Shown: positions 22,858-32,876, counted from the first letter of the stretch. The stretch: DNA of 64,000 nt from Micromonospora sp. FIMYZ51 (GCF_038246755.1 NZ_CP134706.1:6017501-6081500), one strand, 5' to 3'. Program-made: numbers and translations. Notes: generated by a model from the letters alone, not told the origin.

Positions 22858-24162
22858 GGCACCTCCGGGGATGACCTCGACGGATGCGCGGCGCTCCGGC
22901 CGCAGGGTGGCTGCGGCGGCGCGGACCTGCGCCTCGGTGACCTCGCCGACCAGCCGGGGCAGCTCACCCAGCAGGCCCGGCTCGCCGCGTTGCTGCTCCA
23001 GGACCGCCATCCGCAGCGCCCGGCCCAGCACCGCGTCGGTGTCCCGCAGCAGGTGGGTCGCCATCCGGGCCTGGGTACGGGCCAGCTCGCCGTCGGTCAG
23101 CCCATCGGTGGCCAGCCGATCCAGCTCCTCGTCGATGGTGCGCAGCACCTTGTCCACGTCGCCGCCGGGCGGCAGGTGGGACTGGAGCAGCAGCGCGGTG
23201 GGGTCGCGTACGTCGAACGGGTCACCCATGAACCCCAGGTAGCCACCCACGCTTGTCACCGCGCGGTCGGTGTGCACAAGTCGCTCGACCAGTCGGGAGG
23301 CGTCGCCGTCGGTGAGCACCTCGGCGAGCACCACGTACGGCAGGTAGGCGGCGAAGTCGCCGACCGGATCGGGCACCCGCCACGCCGACGCCACCGCCGG
23401 CAGCGGCGCCAACTGGTCGGTGTACGCCCGGCGCCGCTCGGCGGTCAGCTCCGGCTCGGCGAAGTCCGGCCGGTCCGGCGCGGGCCGGGCCGGCACGTCC
23501 CCGAAGTGCCGCTCGATCAGTTTGCCCGCCTCGGCGGTGTCGATGTCACCGCTGACCGAGAGCACCGCGTTGCCGCTGGCGTAGTAGCGCCGGAAGAAGT
23601 CCGCCGCGTCGGCGACGGTGGCCGACTCCAGGTCGTCGAAGGAGCCGTAACCGTCGTGCGCGTTGGGGAAGGTGTCGAACATGACCGGTGGCAGGGTCAG
23701 CCACGGGAACCCGCCGTACGGCCGGTTGAGCACGTTTACCCGGATCTCCTCCTTGACCACGTCGACCTGGTTGCGCAGGTTCTCCTCGGTCAACCGGGGG
23801 CCGCGCATCCGATCCGCCTCCAGGAACAGCGCCCGTTCCAGGGCGTTGCTCGGCAGCGTCTCGAAGTAGTCGGTGTAGTCCAGGTGGGTGGAGCCGTTGA
23901 AGGTGCCCCCGGCGCCCTGCACGTGCCGGAAGTGGGCGAGTTTCTCCAGATTCTCCGAACCCTGGAACATCAGGTGTTCGAAGAGATGCGCGAAGCCGGT
24001 GCGGCCCTCTGGCTCGGAACGGATGCCGACGTCGTAGACCACCGCGACCCCGATGACCGGGGCGCTGCGGTCGGGGGCGAGGACCACCCGCAGGCCGTTG
24101 TCGAGGGTGAACCGCTCGACCGGATACCTCGTCGCTGGGATCTTCGCTCTGCGCGTCGGCAC
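22852..24162 (-). CDS. M16-family zinc metallopeptidase, catalytic subunit
   Basis: GTG 24162 (VPTRRAKIPATRYPVERF), 436 residues. The inverted zinc motif is intact: H59-LF-E62-H63 in GFAHLFEHLMFQGSE, with E139 (VVKEEIRVN) as third ligand. The C-terminal lobe holds RLVERLVHTDRAVTSVGGYL. M16 peptidases of this paired type degrade peptides as a clamshell heterodimer; no signal peptide is visible, so a cytoplasmic location is likely. It heads the M16A-M16B-nudC operon. A longer upstream extension of the frame crosses a palindromic repeat and was rejected. Confidence 0.94.
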   Translation of the reverse strand: MPTRRAKIPATRYPVERFTLDNGLRVVLAPDRSAPVIGVAVVYDVGIRSEPEGRTGFAHLFEHLMFQGSENLEKLAHFRHVQGAGGTFNGSTHLDYTDYFETLPSNALERALFLEADRMRGPRLTEENLRNQVDVVKEEIRVNVLNRPYGGFPWLTLPPVMFDTFPNAHDGYGSFDDLESATVADAADFFRRYYASGNAVLSVSGDIDTAEAGKLIERHFGDVPARPAPDRPDFAEPELTAERRRAYTDQLAPLPAVASAWRVPDPVGDFAAYLPYVVLAEVLTDGDASRLVERLVHTDRAVTSVGGYLGFMGDPFDVRDPTALLLQSHLPPGGDVDKVLRTIDEELDRLATDGLTDGELARTQARMATHLLRDTDAVLGRALRMAVLEQQRGEPGLLGELPRLVGEVTEAQVRAAAATLRPERRASVEVIPGGAR

Positions 24163-24195
24163 GGATCCGACCCTAGCCTCTCCCGGCTGCCCAGA

Positions 24196-24247
24196 AAGGA
24201 AGGGCCCCTTATTAACGCCTGCGGTATAGGAAGGGCCCCCGCTTAAC
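24196..24247. repeat. GGGGCCC palindromic repeat, copy 2
   Basis: On the minus strand it starts GTTAAGCGGGGGCCC and ends AAGGGGCCCTTCCTT, with GGCGTTAAT in the middle. It is the same element as copies at 20313 and 36225. It lies 33 bp upstream of the catalytic M16 start and after the small membrane protein gene. Confidence 0.85.
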
Positions 24248-24286
24248 CGGGCCGTGCCGGGTGCGCCAGGCGTGGGTCCGCCGCGC

Positions 24287-24487
24287 TCAGCCGGCGGCGG
24301 CGTCGGTGTGGAGTTCCGGACGATCGGTCGGCGCCGGCGGCCCGTGCAGTTCCACAAGCCCGGACGGGGCGGCTCCGCCCGGCGTGACGGGCCACGGTGT
24401 GAAGGCGGCCAGCATGGCGAGCAGCACACCGGCGATCGCCACCGCGACCACCAGGAGCAGTTCGCGTGTCGCCGCCGAGCCCAGCAT
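24287..24487 (-). CDS. Small single-pass membrane protein
   Basis: ATG 24487 (MLGSAATRELLLVVAV) with GGAAGGG upstream; 66 residues. One transmembrane helix spans residues ~9-31 (LLLVVAVAIAGVLLAMLAAF), followed by a ~35-residue Pro-rich exterior or cytoplasmic tail (TPWPVTPGGAAPSGLVELHG). No recognisable domain. Same strand as the M16 operon but separated by a palindromic repeat. Confidence 0.6.
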   Translation of the reverse strand: MLGSAATRELLLVVAVAIAGVLLAMLAAFTPWPVTPGGAAPSGLVELHGPPAPTDRPELHTDAAAG

Positions 24488-24765
24488 CTCGTCCCTTCCG
24501 CACCGAGCCGGCGTCTCCGACTCATCTGACGGGACCCGGGTCCCCCGACCCCGGGTCCCTCGCATCCAGCGTCACCCCGGTCATTGAACGGGGACAGTCG
24601 CCCACCCGACCTTCCAGCGACTGATTGCCGACTCAGGACCGACGAACCGGGCGGGCCACGGCGCGAACGGAGGATGACGCGAGACTTGCTCCGCCGGTGA
24701 CGGGCCACCGCAGGCGGGACATGCCCAGCCGCAGCGGCCCGTCCGACGCGGGCGACCTGCGCGAA

Positions 24766-24969
24766 TCAGAGCGGGCGGATGTTCTCCGCCTGCGGGCCCT
24801 TCTGGCCCTGGACGACCTCGAACTCGACCCGCTGGTTCTCGTCCAGGCTCCGGTAGCCGGAGGACTGGATGGCCGAGAAGTGGGCGAAGACGTCAGCGCC
24901 ACCGCCGTCCGGGGTGATGAAGCCGAAGCCCTTGTCCGCGTTGAACCACTTGACGGTGCCAATAGCCAT
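24766..24969 (-). CDS. cspA: Cold-shock domain protein
   Basis: ATG 24969 with AAGGAG 12 nt upstream; 67 residues, the normal CspA length. RNA-binding motifs RNP1 (KGFGFI) and RNP2 (DVFAHF) are intact, within [18 protein letters not shown] and the C-terminal [12 protein letters not shown]. Acts as a single-stranded nucleic-acid chaperone. The 5' region (24970-25200) is gene-free and less GC-rich than the rest, as expected for a long cold-shock leader, though I did not identify a defined cold box. Confidence 0.97.
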   Translation of the reverse strand: MAIGTVKWFNADKGFGFITPDGGGADVFAHFSAIQSSGYRSLDENQRVEFEVVQGQKGPQAENIRPL

Positions 24970-25219
24970 GCTTGTTTCGTCTCCTTGACGGAACGTCGGA
25001 CCCGCATCTGTCACGGGCCCGTAGAGAGGAATGTTTCATGCGGGAACCCGCACGAAACGCCTGTCGCTGCTGGTCGCCCCGCCCGGAGAACTCCGGACAC
25101 AACAAAGTGCGCCTGGGGCCACGCTTCGGCCAGGCGCACACAGAGCTGGTAACCAAAACTGCAACGCGCGAACCTTACCACGGATCCTGGCCCATGCAAC
25201 GGTTTCGACCCAGCCGGGC

Positions 25220-28200
25220 TCAGGCCGGCTCCGGAACCGCGGTGATCAATTCGGCGAGCCCGTCGGCGTCGAGCAGGTCCGCCGGACGAATGGTCACCCC
25301 GTCGCGTACGTAGTGGAAGGCGGCACCGACCCGGTCGACCGGTACGCCGGCCAACTCCGCCCAGGCCAGTCGGTAGACCGCCAACTGCACGGCGGCCACC
25401 TCGGCCGCCGACCCGGACGGGCGGGCACCGGTCTTCCAGTCGACCACGTCGAACCGATCTCCGGGCCGGCGGAACACCGCGTCCATCCGGCCGCGTACCA
25501 CCACGCCGCCGATCACCGTGGCGAACGGCACCTCCACCTCGATCGGCGTACGGTCGGCCCACTCGCTGGCCAGGAAACGCTGCTGGAGTTCGGCCAGCGC
25601 CTCGTCCGGTGCGGCGTCCGCGTCCGCCGCACCGGGCAGTTCGTCGGTGTCGAGCAGCCGGTCCGCGCCGAATCGCTGCTCCAGCCAGGCGTGAAAGGCG
25701 GTGCCCCGACGGGCGTACGGGTTGGGCTCGGTGGGCAGCGGGCGGCGCAGCGTACGGGCCAGTGCCGCCGGATCCCGCCGCAACGCGACCAGTTGCGTCA
25801 CCGACAGGTGCTCGGGCAACGCCACGTCGATCGGACCGGTGAGCCGGCTCAGCTCCGCCCGCTCGGCCAACAACAGGTCGGCCTCCCGCCGCCACCGGGC
25901 GATGTCCGGATCCGTCGCCGCCGTCTCGTCGTCCGGTCCGGCCGTCTCGTCCCCCTCGGTCAGGCACCGCCGCACCAACGCCGCCGCCTCGGCCAGCACC
26001 GGACGGCGTACGCCGAGCGGGTCCGCCGGCCACTCGGCGCGCAACACCACCTCGGTGGTGGGGTTCGCCGCGTCCGGCGTCGGCTCCGGCGCCCACTCGT
26101 CGACCAGGTGACCGGCACCGCCGGCCAGGCAGGCGTCGTGCACCTCGCGGAGCAGCGCCGACGGCCCGCGTGGCCGCTTGGTGCCCTCCCCCCACCAGTG
26201 TCCGGAGCAGAGCAGCAGCCGGCGCGGGCGGGTCACCGCCACGTACGCCAGCCGTCGTTCCTCCCGCTCGTCGTGGGCCCTCCAGGCGTCGGTGAAGTCC
26301 GCCATCGCCCGGGCCACCCCGCGCTGGTCGTCCGCCTCGGCCAGGGCCAGCTCGGGCAGGCCGTCGACGTCGCCGCGCAGCGGGAAGGGCAGCACGCCCA
26401 AGCCGCCGAGCCAGTGGTCGGAGTTGCGCACCGGTCCCGGCCAGACCGCCCGGCTCAGCCCGGCCACCGCCACCACGTCCCACTCCAGCCCCTTGGCGGC
26501 GTGCGCGGTGAGGATCTGCACCGCCCCCTCGACCACCTCCACCTCACCCGGGGCCAGGCCACGCTCCTCGTCCTCGGCGGCGGCCAGGTAGGCCAGGAAG
26601 CCGGCGAGCGTGGCACCGGGACTCTCCCCGCTGAACCGGGCCGCCACGTCGCCAAGCGCGTCCAGGTGCCCCCGGGCCAGGCCGGCGTCGCCGGCACCGC
26701 CTCCGCCGGCGCGTACCGCCACCTCCACGTCCAGCCCGGTGGTCCGCTCGATGTCCGCGATCAGCTCCGGCAACGACTGGTCCAGCCGGTAGCGCAGCAG
26801 GCCCAGCTCCCGGGCGTACGCGCGCAACCGCGCGTATCCCTCGGCCGAGTACGCCTGCGCCGGGCCGAGGTCGGCCAGCGCCTCGACCAGGGTCGCCTCG
26901 TCGAGGCGGTCCGGGACGATCTCCGGGCTGCCGTCGTCGGCGAGCTGCCGGCGGGCGGTGGCGATGGCCCGGGCCCGGCGGTGCAGGGCGACCAGATCCC
27001 GCGGCCCGATCCGCCAGCGGGCACCGGTCAGCAGGCGCAGCAGCGCCGCACCGTCGGTCGGGTCGGCCAGTACCCGCAGCGTGCACACCACGTCGCGCAC
27101 CTCGGGAGTGTCCAGCAGGCCGCCCAGCCCGACCACCTCGACCGGCAGGCCACGCCCACGCAGCGCAGCGGCGATCGCCGGGATCTGGCTGCGCACCCGG
27201 ACCAGCACCGCAGTGGTCGGGCGCAACGCAACCGGGATCCGCTCGGGCAGCACACCGGGCATCCGGGCCGCGCCCTGCCAGGCGGCGAGGATGCTGTCGG
27301 CGATCCAGTCGGCCTCGTCGGCGTACGTGCGCAGCAGCGCGCAGTGCACGGTGCCGGCGGCGGCACCGCGCGGGCTGCGGTGCGCGATCGGCTCGTCGAC
27401 GCTGAGCGCGGCGTGCAGTTCCGGCACCCGGGCGCCGGCGGCGCGCAACGGAGTGGCAAGCGCGTTCGCCACCGCGAGGATCTCCGGGCGGTTGCGCCAA
27501 CTGGTGGTCAGCCCGAGCACCCGGGCCGGGCTGCCGTCGGCACGGGCGAAGTCGGTCGGAAAGCGGTCCAGGGTGCCGGCGCTGGCGCCCCGCCAGCCGT
27601 AGATGGACTGGCAGGGGTCACCCACGGCGGTCACCGGATGCCCGCCGCCGAACAGCGCACCGAGCAGCACCACCTGGGCGTGGCTGGTGTCCTGGTACTC
27701 GTCGAGCAGCACCACCCGGTAGCGGCTGCGCTCGATCTCGCCGACGCCCGGGTGGTCCCGGGCCACCCGGGCGGCCCGGGCGAGCTGGTCGGCGAAGTCC
27801 ATCGCCTCGAAGTCGTCCTTGCGGCGGGCGTACGCGCGCACCAGCGGCAGCAGCTTCAGCCGGATCTGCTGGAGCGTGAGGGCCTTGCGCACGTCGGCGT
27901 AGACCCGCCCGGGTCGGGCCTGCACGTCGGCGAAGAACCGGCCGGTCCAGGCGGCGAGGGTGTCCGGGTCGACCAGGTGCTCGTCCAGCTCACCGGCGAG
28001 CGCCAGCACCGCGTCGGTGACACTGCTGGGCATCCGGTCCACCCCGGACATGTCCCCGTCGTAGTTGCGCACGATCAGATCGACAAGCTGCCAGCGGGAC
28101 GCCTCGGTGAGCAGCCGGGTGGTGGGTTCGTAGCCGGCCCGCAGGCCGTGCTCGGTGACGATCCGGCCGGCGTACGAGTGGTAGGTGGCCACCGTCGGTT

Positions 28201-28579
28201 CCCCGGCCAGCGGGTCGTCGAGCGGATCGCGCCCGCGCCGGCCGAGTCGGCGGATCAGCTGGTCGAGCCGGGTACGCACCCGATGCGCCAGCTCACCGGC
28301 GGCCTTGCGGGTGAAGGTGAGGCCGAGCACCTGCTCCGGCCGGACGTACGAGTTGGCGACCAGCCAGACCACCCGGGCGGCCATCGTCTCGGTCTTGCCC
28401 GAACCGGCGCCCGCGACCACGAGCAGCGGCTCCACCGGGGCCGCGATGATCGCCGCCTGCTCCCGGGTCGGCGCCGGCAGGCGCAGCAACCTGGCCAGTT
28501 CCACCGGGGTGTAGCGGGGACCGGCGTCGGCCGCCCGGGGTGCCGGTGCGGCGGGGTTGAACAGGGTGGGCTGGGTCAT
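25220..28579 (-). CDS. adnB: AdnB: UvrD-like helicase/RecB-type nuclease subunit
   Basis: ATG 28579 (MTQPTLFNPAAPAP), 1119 residues. Walker A AGAGSGKT near residue 59, DEYQD motif II, VGDPCQSIYGWRGA motif III, TAHAAKGLEWDVVAVAG motif V, VAVTRPRR motif VI. The C-terminal RecB-family nuclease has GTAFHAWLEQ, FDVVDWKTG (catalytic D and K) and VQLAVYRLAW. AdnB is the lead motor of the AdnAB heterodimer, which resects double-strand breaks in place of RecBCD or AddAB. It starts 25 bp after the adnA stop. The long plus-strand open frame opposite it is a shadow. Confidence 0.95.
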   Translation of the reverse strand: MTQPTLFNPAAPAPRAADAGPRYTPVELARLLRLPAPTREQAAIIAAPVEPLLVVAGAGSGKTETMAARVVWLVANSYVRPEQVLGLTFTRKAAGELAHRVRTRLDQLIRRLGRRGRDPLDDPLAGEPTVATYHSYAGRIVTEHGLRAGYEPTTRLLTEASRWQLVDLIVRNYDGDMSGVDRMPSSVTDAVLALAGELDEHLVDPDTLAAWTGRFFADVQARPGRVYADVRKALTLQQIRLKLLPLVRAYARRKDDFEAMDFADQLARAARVARDHPGVGEIERSRYRVVLLDEYQDTSHAQVVLLGALFGGGHPVTAVGDPCQSIYGWRGASAGTLDRFPTDFARADGSPARVLGLTTSWRNRPEILAVANALATPLRAAGARVPELHAALSVDEPIAHRSPRGAAAGTVHCALLRTYADEADWIADSILAAWQGAARMPGVLPERIPVALRPTTAVLVRVRSQIPAIAAALRGRGLPVEVVGLGGLLDTPEVRDVVCTLRVLADPTDGAALLRLLTGARWRIGPRDLVALHRRARAIATARRQLADDGSPEIVPDRLDEATLVEALADLGPAQAYSAEGYARLRAYARELGLLRYRLDQSLPELIADIERTTGLDVEVAVRAGGGGAGDAGLARGHLDALGDVAARFSGESPGATLAGFLAYLAAAEDEERGLAPGEVEVVEGAVQILTAHAAKGLEWDVVAVAGLSRAVWPGPVRNSDHWLGGLGVLPFPLRGDVDGLPELALAEADDQRGVARAMADFTDAWRAHDEREERRLAYVAVTRPRRLLLCSGHWWGEGTKRPRGPSALLREVHDACLAGGAGHLVDEWAPEPTPDAANPTTEVVLRAEWPADPLGVRRPVLAEAAALVRRCLTEGDETAGPDDETAATDPDIARWRREADLLLAERAELSRLTGPIDVALPEHLSVTQLVALRRDPAALARTLRRPLPTEPNPYARRGTAFHAWLEQRFGADRLLDTDELPGAADADAAPDEALAELQQRFLASEWADRTPIEVEVPFATVIGGVVVRGRMDAVFRRPGDRFDVVDWKTGARPSGSAAEVAAVQLAVYRLAWAELAGVPVDRVGAAFHYVRDGVTIRPADLLDADGLAELITAVPEPA

Positions 28580-28604
28580 GCTGTCCTCTGCGGAGCTGGC
28601 ACGC

Positions 28605-31600
28605 TCACTCCTTGTGCTCCGGCTGCCGGACGGTCGGTGGCTCGACCACCTGCCGTCCCTGACCGGACACCGGGCAGCTGGTGCGCACCGGGCACACCCG
28701 GCACTTCGAGTTGGCGACCGCGGCGAAGGTGGCGGCGGCCATCGTATCGGCGGTACGGCGGACCAGCGCGGTGGCCCAGCCGGCCTCCGGCCCGTCGGTC
28801 GTCGGCGGCTGCGCCTGCTCCTTGGCGTCGCGTGCGCCGGTGCCGAGCTGCACCAGAGCCGCCCCGCCGGGCTCGTCGCCGAACTCGGCGAACGCACCCG
28901 CCTCCACCGCCGCCTGGTACGCGCCGAGCTGCGGATGCTCGGCCACCTCACGCGCGGTGACGGCGGTGGACTTGCCGGTCTTGAGGTCCACCACCACCAA
29001 CCGGCCGTCCGCGTCCACCTCCAACCGGTCCACCCGGCCGGTCAGCTCGACCGGCCGGTGCGGGTCGTCGAGGCGTACCGCGAACTCGTGCTCGATGGCG
29101 AGCAGCCGGCGCGGATTGGCGGCCAACCAGCGCAGCAGCTTGTCCACCATCTCCTCGGCGCGGCTCAGCTCCGGGCCGACCATCCACCGCGCGGCCAGCT
29201 CGATCGCGTCGAACCGGGCGGCGACGTAGTCCAGCAGCTCACCCCGGTCGGCGCTGGCGTCCTCGGCAAGCATCGCCGCCGCGTGCACCAGGTTGCCGAC
29301 GCCCTGCGCGGTGCTGGCCGCAGCGGTGCCGCCGTGCCGCTCCAGCAGCCAGCGCAGGCTGCACCGCAACGCGCTCTCCATCGCCGACGGGGTGACCCGG
29401 ACCGGCTCCCCCTCGTCCACAAGTGGCCGGTCGTCCGAGAGCGGTCGCAGCCCCCACCAGTCGTCGGGGTGCGCGCCGGAGACTCCGGCGGCGGCCAGCC
29501 GGGCCAGCTCGGCCGCCGCCGCCCGCCGCCGGGCGAGCGGGACCGTCGGGTCGGCGACCGCGGTACGCAACTCCGCCACCAGCGCCGGCAGGGTCAGCGC
29601 CCGAGGTGGACGGCTGATCGGCAGCGTGCGCGGCGGCGCGGCGTCCGCCGGGCCGCCGCCGGCCGTCGAGCCGTCGGACCCGGTCTGCGGCGCCGCGCCG
29701 CCCACCGCGTCCGGTCCCGACGGGTCGTCCGGTCCGTCCGGCCTCGGCGGTCCGGGTGGGGCATCCGGCCCCGCTGGTCCGGGCGGTGCGTCGGCGGTGG
29801 GGTCGGCGGGCCCCAGCTCGTAGAGGAAGCGGCTGGGCTGTTCCTCGTGGTCGTCGCCGCCGACGGCCGCCGAGGCCACCGCGCTGACCAGCAACCGGCG
29901 CCGGGCCCGGGTCACCGCGACGTGGAACAGCCGTCGCTCCTCGTCCAGCAGGGCGGAGGTCTGCCCGACCAGGGTGGCCACCCCACCGCTGCCGTCCGAC
30001 CGGCCGGCCAGCACGTCCACCAGGCGTTCGGAGCCGAGCAGGCTGCCGCGCAGCCGCAGGTCGGGCCAGACCCCCTCCTGCACCCCGGCGACGGCGACCA
30101 GGTCCCATTCGAGACCCTTCGCGGCGTGCGCGGTGAGCAGCCGCACGGCGTCCCCCCGGTCGGCGGTCGGGGCGAGGGTGTCGGCCGGCAGCTCCTGGCC
30201 GAGCACGTGGTCGAGGAAGACCTCGGTACGCGCGCCCGGAAGCCGGTCGGTGAACCGGGCGGCGGCGTCGAAGAGCACAAGCACGGCGTCCAGGTCACGG
30301 TCGGCCGCCTCGGCCCGACGTCGGCGGGCGAGGTCACCCTCACCGGCCTCGGCCGGCCCCCGGGTCAGTGCGGCGGACCACAGCTCGGCCAACCCGCTGG
30401 CCCGCCACACCGCCCAGAGCACCTCCTCGGCGCCTGCGCCGGGTCGGCCGGCCGCCTCCCGGGCCACGGCCAGCAGGCCGGCCACCGTCTGCGCCGGCTC
30501 GGCCCAGCGCCGTTCGATACCGGCCAGCTCGGCCGGATCACGCAGCGCCTCGACGATCAACTCGCCGGAGGGGCGACGATCGCCGGTGGCCAGGGCGATG
30601 GCCCGCAGGCCCTGTCGCAGTCGCCGCTCGGCCAGCGGGTCGGCACCGCCGAGCGGCGAGTGCAGCAGGGCGACGGCGGCCTCCTCGTCAAGCCGCTCCG
30701 GCTCCAACGCGCAGCGCAGCAGGAGCAGCAGCGGTGCCACCGCAGGTTGCAGGTGCAACGGCAGGTCCTCGCCGTGCACCACGGTCGGCACGCCGGCCGC
30801 GTGCAGCGCCCGACGCAGCGTGGGCAACTGGCGGCCGGTGGAGCGGACCAGCACCGCCATCCGTCCCCAGGGCATGCCGCCGAGCAGGTGCGCCTCACGT
30901 AGGGCGTGTGCCAGCCAGGCCGCCTCACTCGTGGCCGAACGGAACGTGCGTACCTCCACCTCGCCGGGCGGCGCGTCCGGTAGCGGGGAGAGCCGGCGAT
31001 GCGCCGCCGGGCCGCGCAGCCGACGCGCCAGTCGGGCGGCGGCGGCCAACAGTCGCGGACCGGCGCGGTAACTGGTGGTCAGCAGCAGCTGCGCGGCCGG
31101 TGCACCGGAGGCGGTACGGAACCGGTGCGCAAACGTGGTGACCCCGGTCGGATCCGCACCCCGGAACGCGTACGTGGACGAGTCGGGATCGGCGAAGGCG
31201 ACAAGTGGTGGACCACCACCGGCCACCGTCTCCAACAGCGCGAGCTGGGCGGGATCGGTGTCGGCCAACTCGTCGACGTAGACGTACGCCAGCCGGCGCC
31301 GCTCGGCGGCCAGCAGCTCCGGGTCGTCGCGCAGCATCCCGGTGGCGGCCCGGACCAGCTCGGCCGGGTCGTACGCGACCGAGCCCCGGTTGGCCACGTC
31401 ACGCAACGCCAGCACCGAGACGTACTCCCGGAGGAACCGCGCGGCGGCCGGCCAGTCGGCGCGGCCGAGCTGCTCGCCGAGCCGGGAAAGCTCGACCGGG
31501 CCGATCCCGCGTTCGGCCGCGCGCATCAGCAGGTCGCGCAGCTGGGCCGCGAACGCCCGGGTGCGCAGTGCCGGGCGCAGGTCCTCGGGCCAGCCGACCG

Positions 31601-32099
31601 GGTCGTCACCCGGTTCCGCACCGACGACATCCAGCAGCTCGCGGATGATCAGATCCTGTTCGGGGCCGGTGAGCAGCCGCGGTGACGGCTCGCCCCGCTC
31701 GGCGGCGGCCCGCCGCAACAGCCCGAAGGCGTACGCGGGAAAGGTGCGTACCAACGGTTCGCGCAACACCCGCTGCCCACCGGCGGCGATCCGGGCCTCG
31801 ATCCGCTGCCGCAGCTCGGCGGCACCCCGCCGGCTGAAGGTGAGCACCAGGATCCGCTCCGGATCGACCCCCTCGGCGACCCGGGCGGCGACCGCCTCGA
31901 CAAGCGTCCGGGTCTTGCCGGTGCCCGGTCCACCGAGAACCAGCATCGGCCCGTCGGTGTGCGCGACCACCTCGGCCTGCCCGGGATCGTCCCGACCGGC
32001 CACAGTCTCCGGGCGACCCTGGTCCGTGACCGAGCCGCCGGACGGGCCACTCCCCTCGGTCGGCCCGCCGGGCCGACGCACCAGCCGGTACGCCTGCAT
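28605..32099 (-). CDS. adnA: AdnA: UvrD-like helicase/RecB-type nuclease subunit
   Basis: ATG 32099 (MQAYRLVRRPGG), 1164 residues. Walker A GGPGTGKT near residue 58, SRRGAAELRQRI motif Ia, VYVDELADTDPAQ as a diverged motif II (DELAD in place of DEYQD), TAHAAKGLEWDLVAVAG motif V, VAVTRARR motif VI. A Pro/Gly-rich linker lies at about residues 760-815. The C-terminal nuclease has LVVVDLKTGKS and a CRVCPVRTSCP cysteine cluster near the end, suited to an iron-sulfur cluster. It precedes adnB in the operon, as in mycobacteria. Confidence 0.94.
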   Translation of the reverse strand: MQAYRLVRRPGGPTEGSGPSGGSVTDQGRPETVAGRDDPGQAEVVAHTDGPMLVLGGPGTGKTRTLVEAVAARVAEGVDPERILVLTFSRRGAAELRQRIEARIAAGGQRVLREPLVRTFPAYAFGLLRRAAAERGEPSPRLLTGPEQDLIIRELLDVVGAEPGDDPVGWPEDLRPALRTRAFAAQLRDLLMRAAERGIGPVELSRLGEQLGRADWPAAARFLREYVSVLALRDVANRGSVAYDPAELVRAATGMLRDDPELLAAERRRLAYVYVDELADTDPAQLALLETVAGGGPPLVAFADPDSSTYAFRGADPTGVTTFAHRFRTASGAPAAQLLLTTSYRAGPRLLAAAARLARRLRGPAAHRRLSPLPDAPPGEVEVRTFRSATSEAAWLAHALREAHLLGGMPWGRMAVLVRSTGRQLPTLRRALHAAGVPTVVHGEDLPLHLQPAVAPLLLLLRCALEPERLDEEAAVALLHSPLGGADPLAERRLRQGLRAIALATGDRRPSGELIVEALRDPAELAGIERRWAEPAQTVAGLLAVAREAAGRPGAGAEEVLWAVWRASGLAELWSAALTRGPAEAGEGDLARRRRAEAADRDLDAVLVLFDAAARFTDRLPGARTEVFLDHVLGQELPADTLAPTADRGDAVRLLTAHAAKGLEWDLVAVAGVQEGVWPDLRLRGSLLGSERLVDVLAGRSDGSGGVATLVGQTSALLDEERRLFHVAVTRARRRLLVSAVASAAVGGDDHEEQPSRFLYELGPADPTADAPPGPAGPDAPPGPPRPDGPDDPSGPDAVGGAAPQTGSDGSTAGGGPADAAPPRTLPISRPPRALTLPALVAELRTAVADPTVPLARRRAAAAELARLAAAGVSGAHPDDWWGLRPLSDDRPLVDEGEPVRVTPSAMESALRCSLRWLLERHGGTAAASTAQGVGNLVHAAAMLAEDASADRGELLDYVAARFDAIELAARWMVGPELSRAEEMVDKLLRWLAANPRRLLAIEHEFAVRLDDPHRPVELTGRVDRLEVDADGRLVVVDLKTGKSTAVTAREVAEHPQLGAYQAAVEAGAFAEFGDEPGGAALVQLGTGARDAKEQAQPPTTDGPEAGWATALVRRTADTMAAATFAAVANSKCRVCPVRTSCPVSGQGRQVVEPPTVRQPEHKE

Positions 32100-32169
32100 C
32101 CCGCCATCCCATCACGGGCCTGCGACAGTCCCCCACCCGCCACACCACCCCTCGCCCCGCCCCACCCTC

Positions 32170-32226
32170 GCCCCCGCCCTCGCCCTCGCCCTCGCCCTCG
32201 CCCTCGCCCTCGCCCTCGCCCTCGCC
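32170..32226. repeat. (GCCCTC)n hexanucleotide microsatellite
   Basis: About eight to nine uninterrupted copies of GCCCTC, with imperfect flanks (CACCCTCGCCCCCG on the left). It lies 70 bp upstream of adnA and is followed at once by GTCGATCATG, a half-site of the GTTGATCATGA element. Slippage here could vary the adnA upstream region. Confidence 0.95.
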
Positions 32227-32328
32227 CCGTCGATCATGCACATTGCGTCGGGATAAATCGCCGCGAAAGGGAGAAGCCGGCGACCAAAAGTGCAAGATCG
32301 GCGAGCTGGGGTGGCGAGGGGTGAGGGG

Positions 32329-32874
32329 TCAGGTCAGGTGGGATTCGAGGAGGTCGAGGGCGGCGGGGACGGTGTCGGTGGTCTGGAGCAGGCCGAAGCC
32401 GGCGGGCTTGAGGAAGGTCTGGTCGGCCAGATTTCGCAGCCAGTCCAGCAACGGGCGGTAGAAGCCGTCGGTGTCCACAAGCACCATCGGCTTGTCGTGC
32501 AGGGCCAGGGTGGCGGTGGTCCAGACCTCGAAGAGCTCGTCGAGGGTGCCCAGCCCGCCGGGCAGGGTGAGGAAGGCGTCCGACTTCTCGACCATGACGA
32601 TCTTCCGGCTGGCCATCGAGTCGGTCACCAGCAGCTCGTCGGAGGCGAGATCGGCCACCTCAAGGTCCACAAGCGCCTGCGGGATCACCCCGATGGTCCG
32701 CCCGCCCGCCGACCGCGCACCCTCGGTGAGCGCGCCCATCATGCCGACGCTGCCACCGCCGCTGACCAGGGTGTGCCCGCGCCGGGCCAGCTCCGCGCCG
32801 GTGGCCGTGGCAAGGTCGAGCCAGCGCTGGTCCAGGGTTCGGGAGGAGGCGCAGAACACGCAGATCGCCGCCAT
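32329..32874 (-). CDS. LOG-family protein (cytokinin riboside phosphoribohydrolase-like)
   Basis: ATG 32874 (MAAICVFCASSRTL), 181 residues. The LOG signature is present: SGGGSVGMMGALTEGA and PGGLGTLDELFEVWT, with catalytic R and E (MASRKIVM, PGGxGTxxE). LOG enzymes release free bases from nucleoside 5'-monophosphates. It starts 2 bp after the stop of a second LOG-family gene, so the two are translated as a unit. Confidence 0.92.
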   Translation of the reverse strand: MAAICVFCASSRTLDQRWLDLATATGAELARRGHTLVSGGGSVGMMGALTEGARSAGGRTIGVIPQALVDLEVADLASDELLVTDSMASRKIVMVEKSDAFLTLPGGLGTLDELFEVWTTATLALHDKPMVLVDTDGFYRPLLDWLRNLADQTFLKPAGFGLLQTTDTVPAALDLLESHLT

Positions 32875-32876
32875 CC

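Noticed and set aside
21005..23242. 745-codon plus-strand open frame across nudC and both M16 genes
   Set aside because: Crosses three real genes and the 59-bp repeats; translation is compositional noise.
25031..28960. 1309-codon plus-strand open frame opposite adnB
   Set aside because: Low-complexity His/Arg/Gly/Gln-rich translation, no motifs, while the minus strand holds a complete helicase-nuclease.
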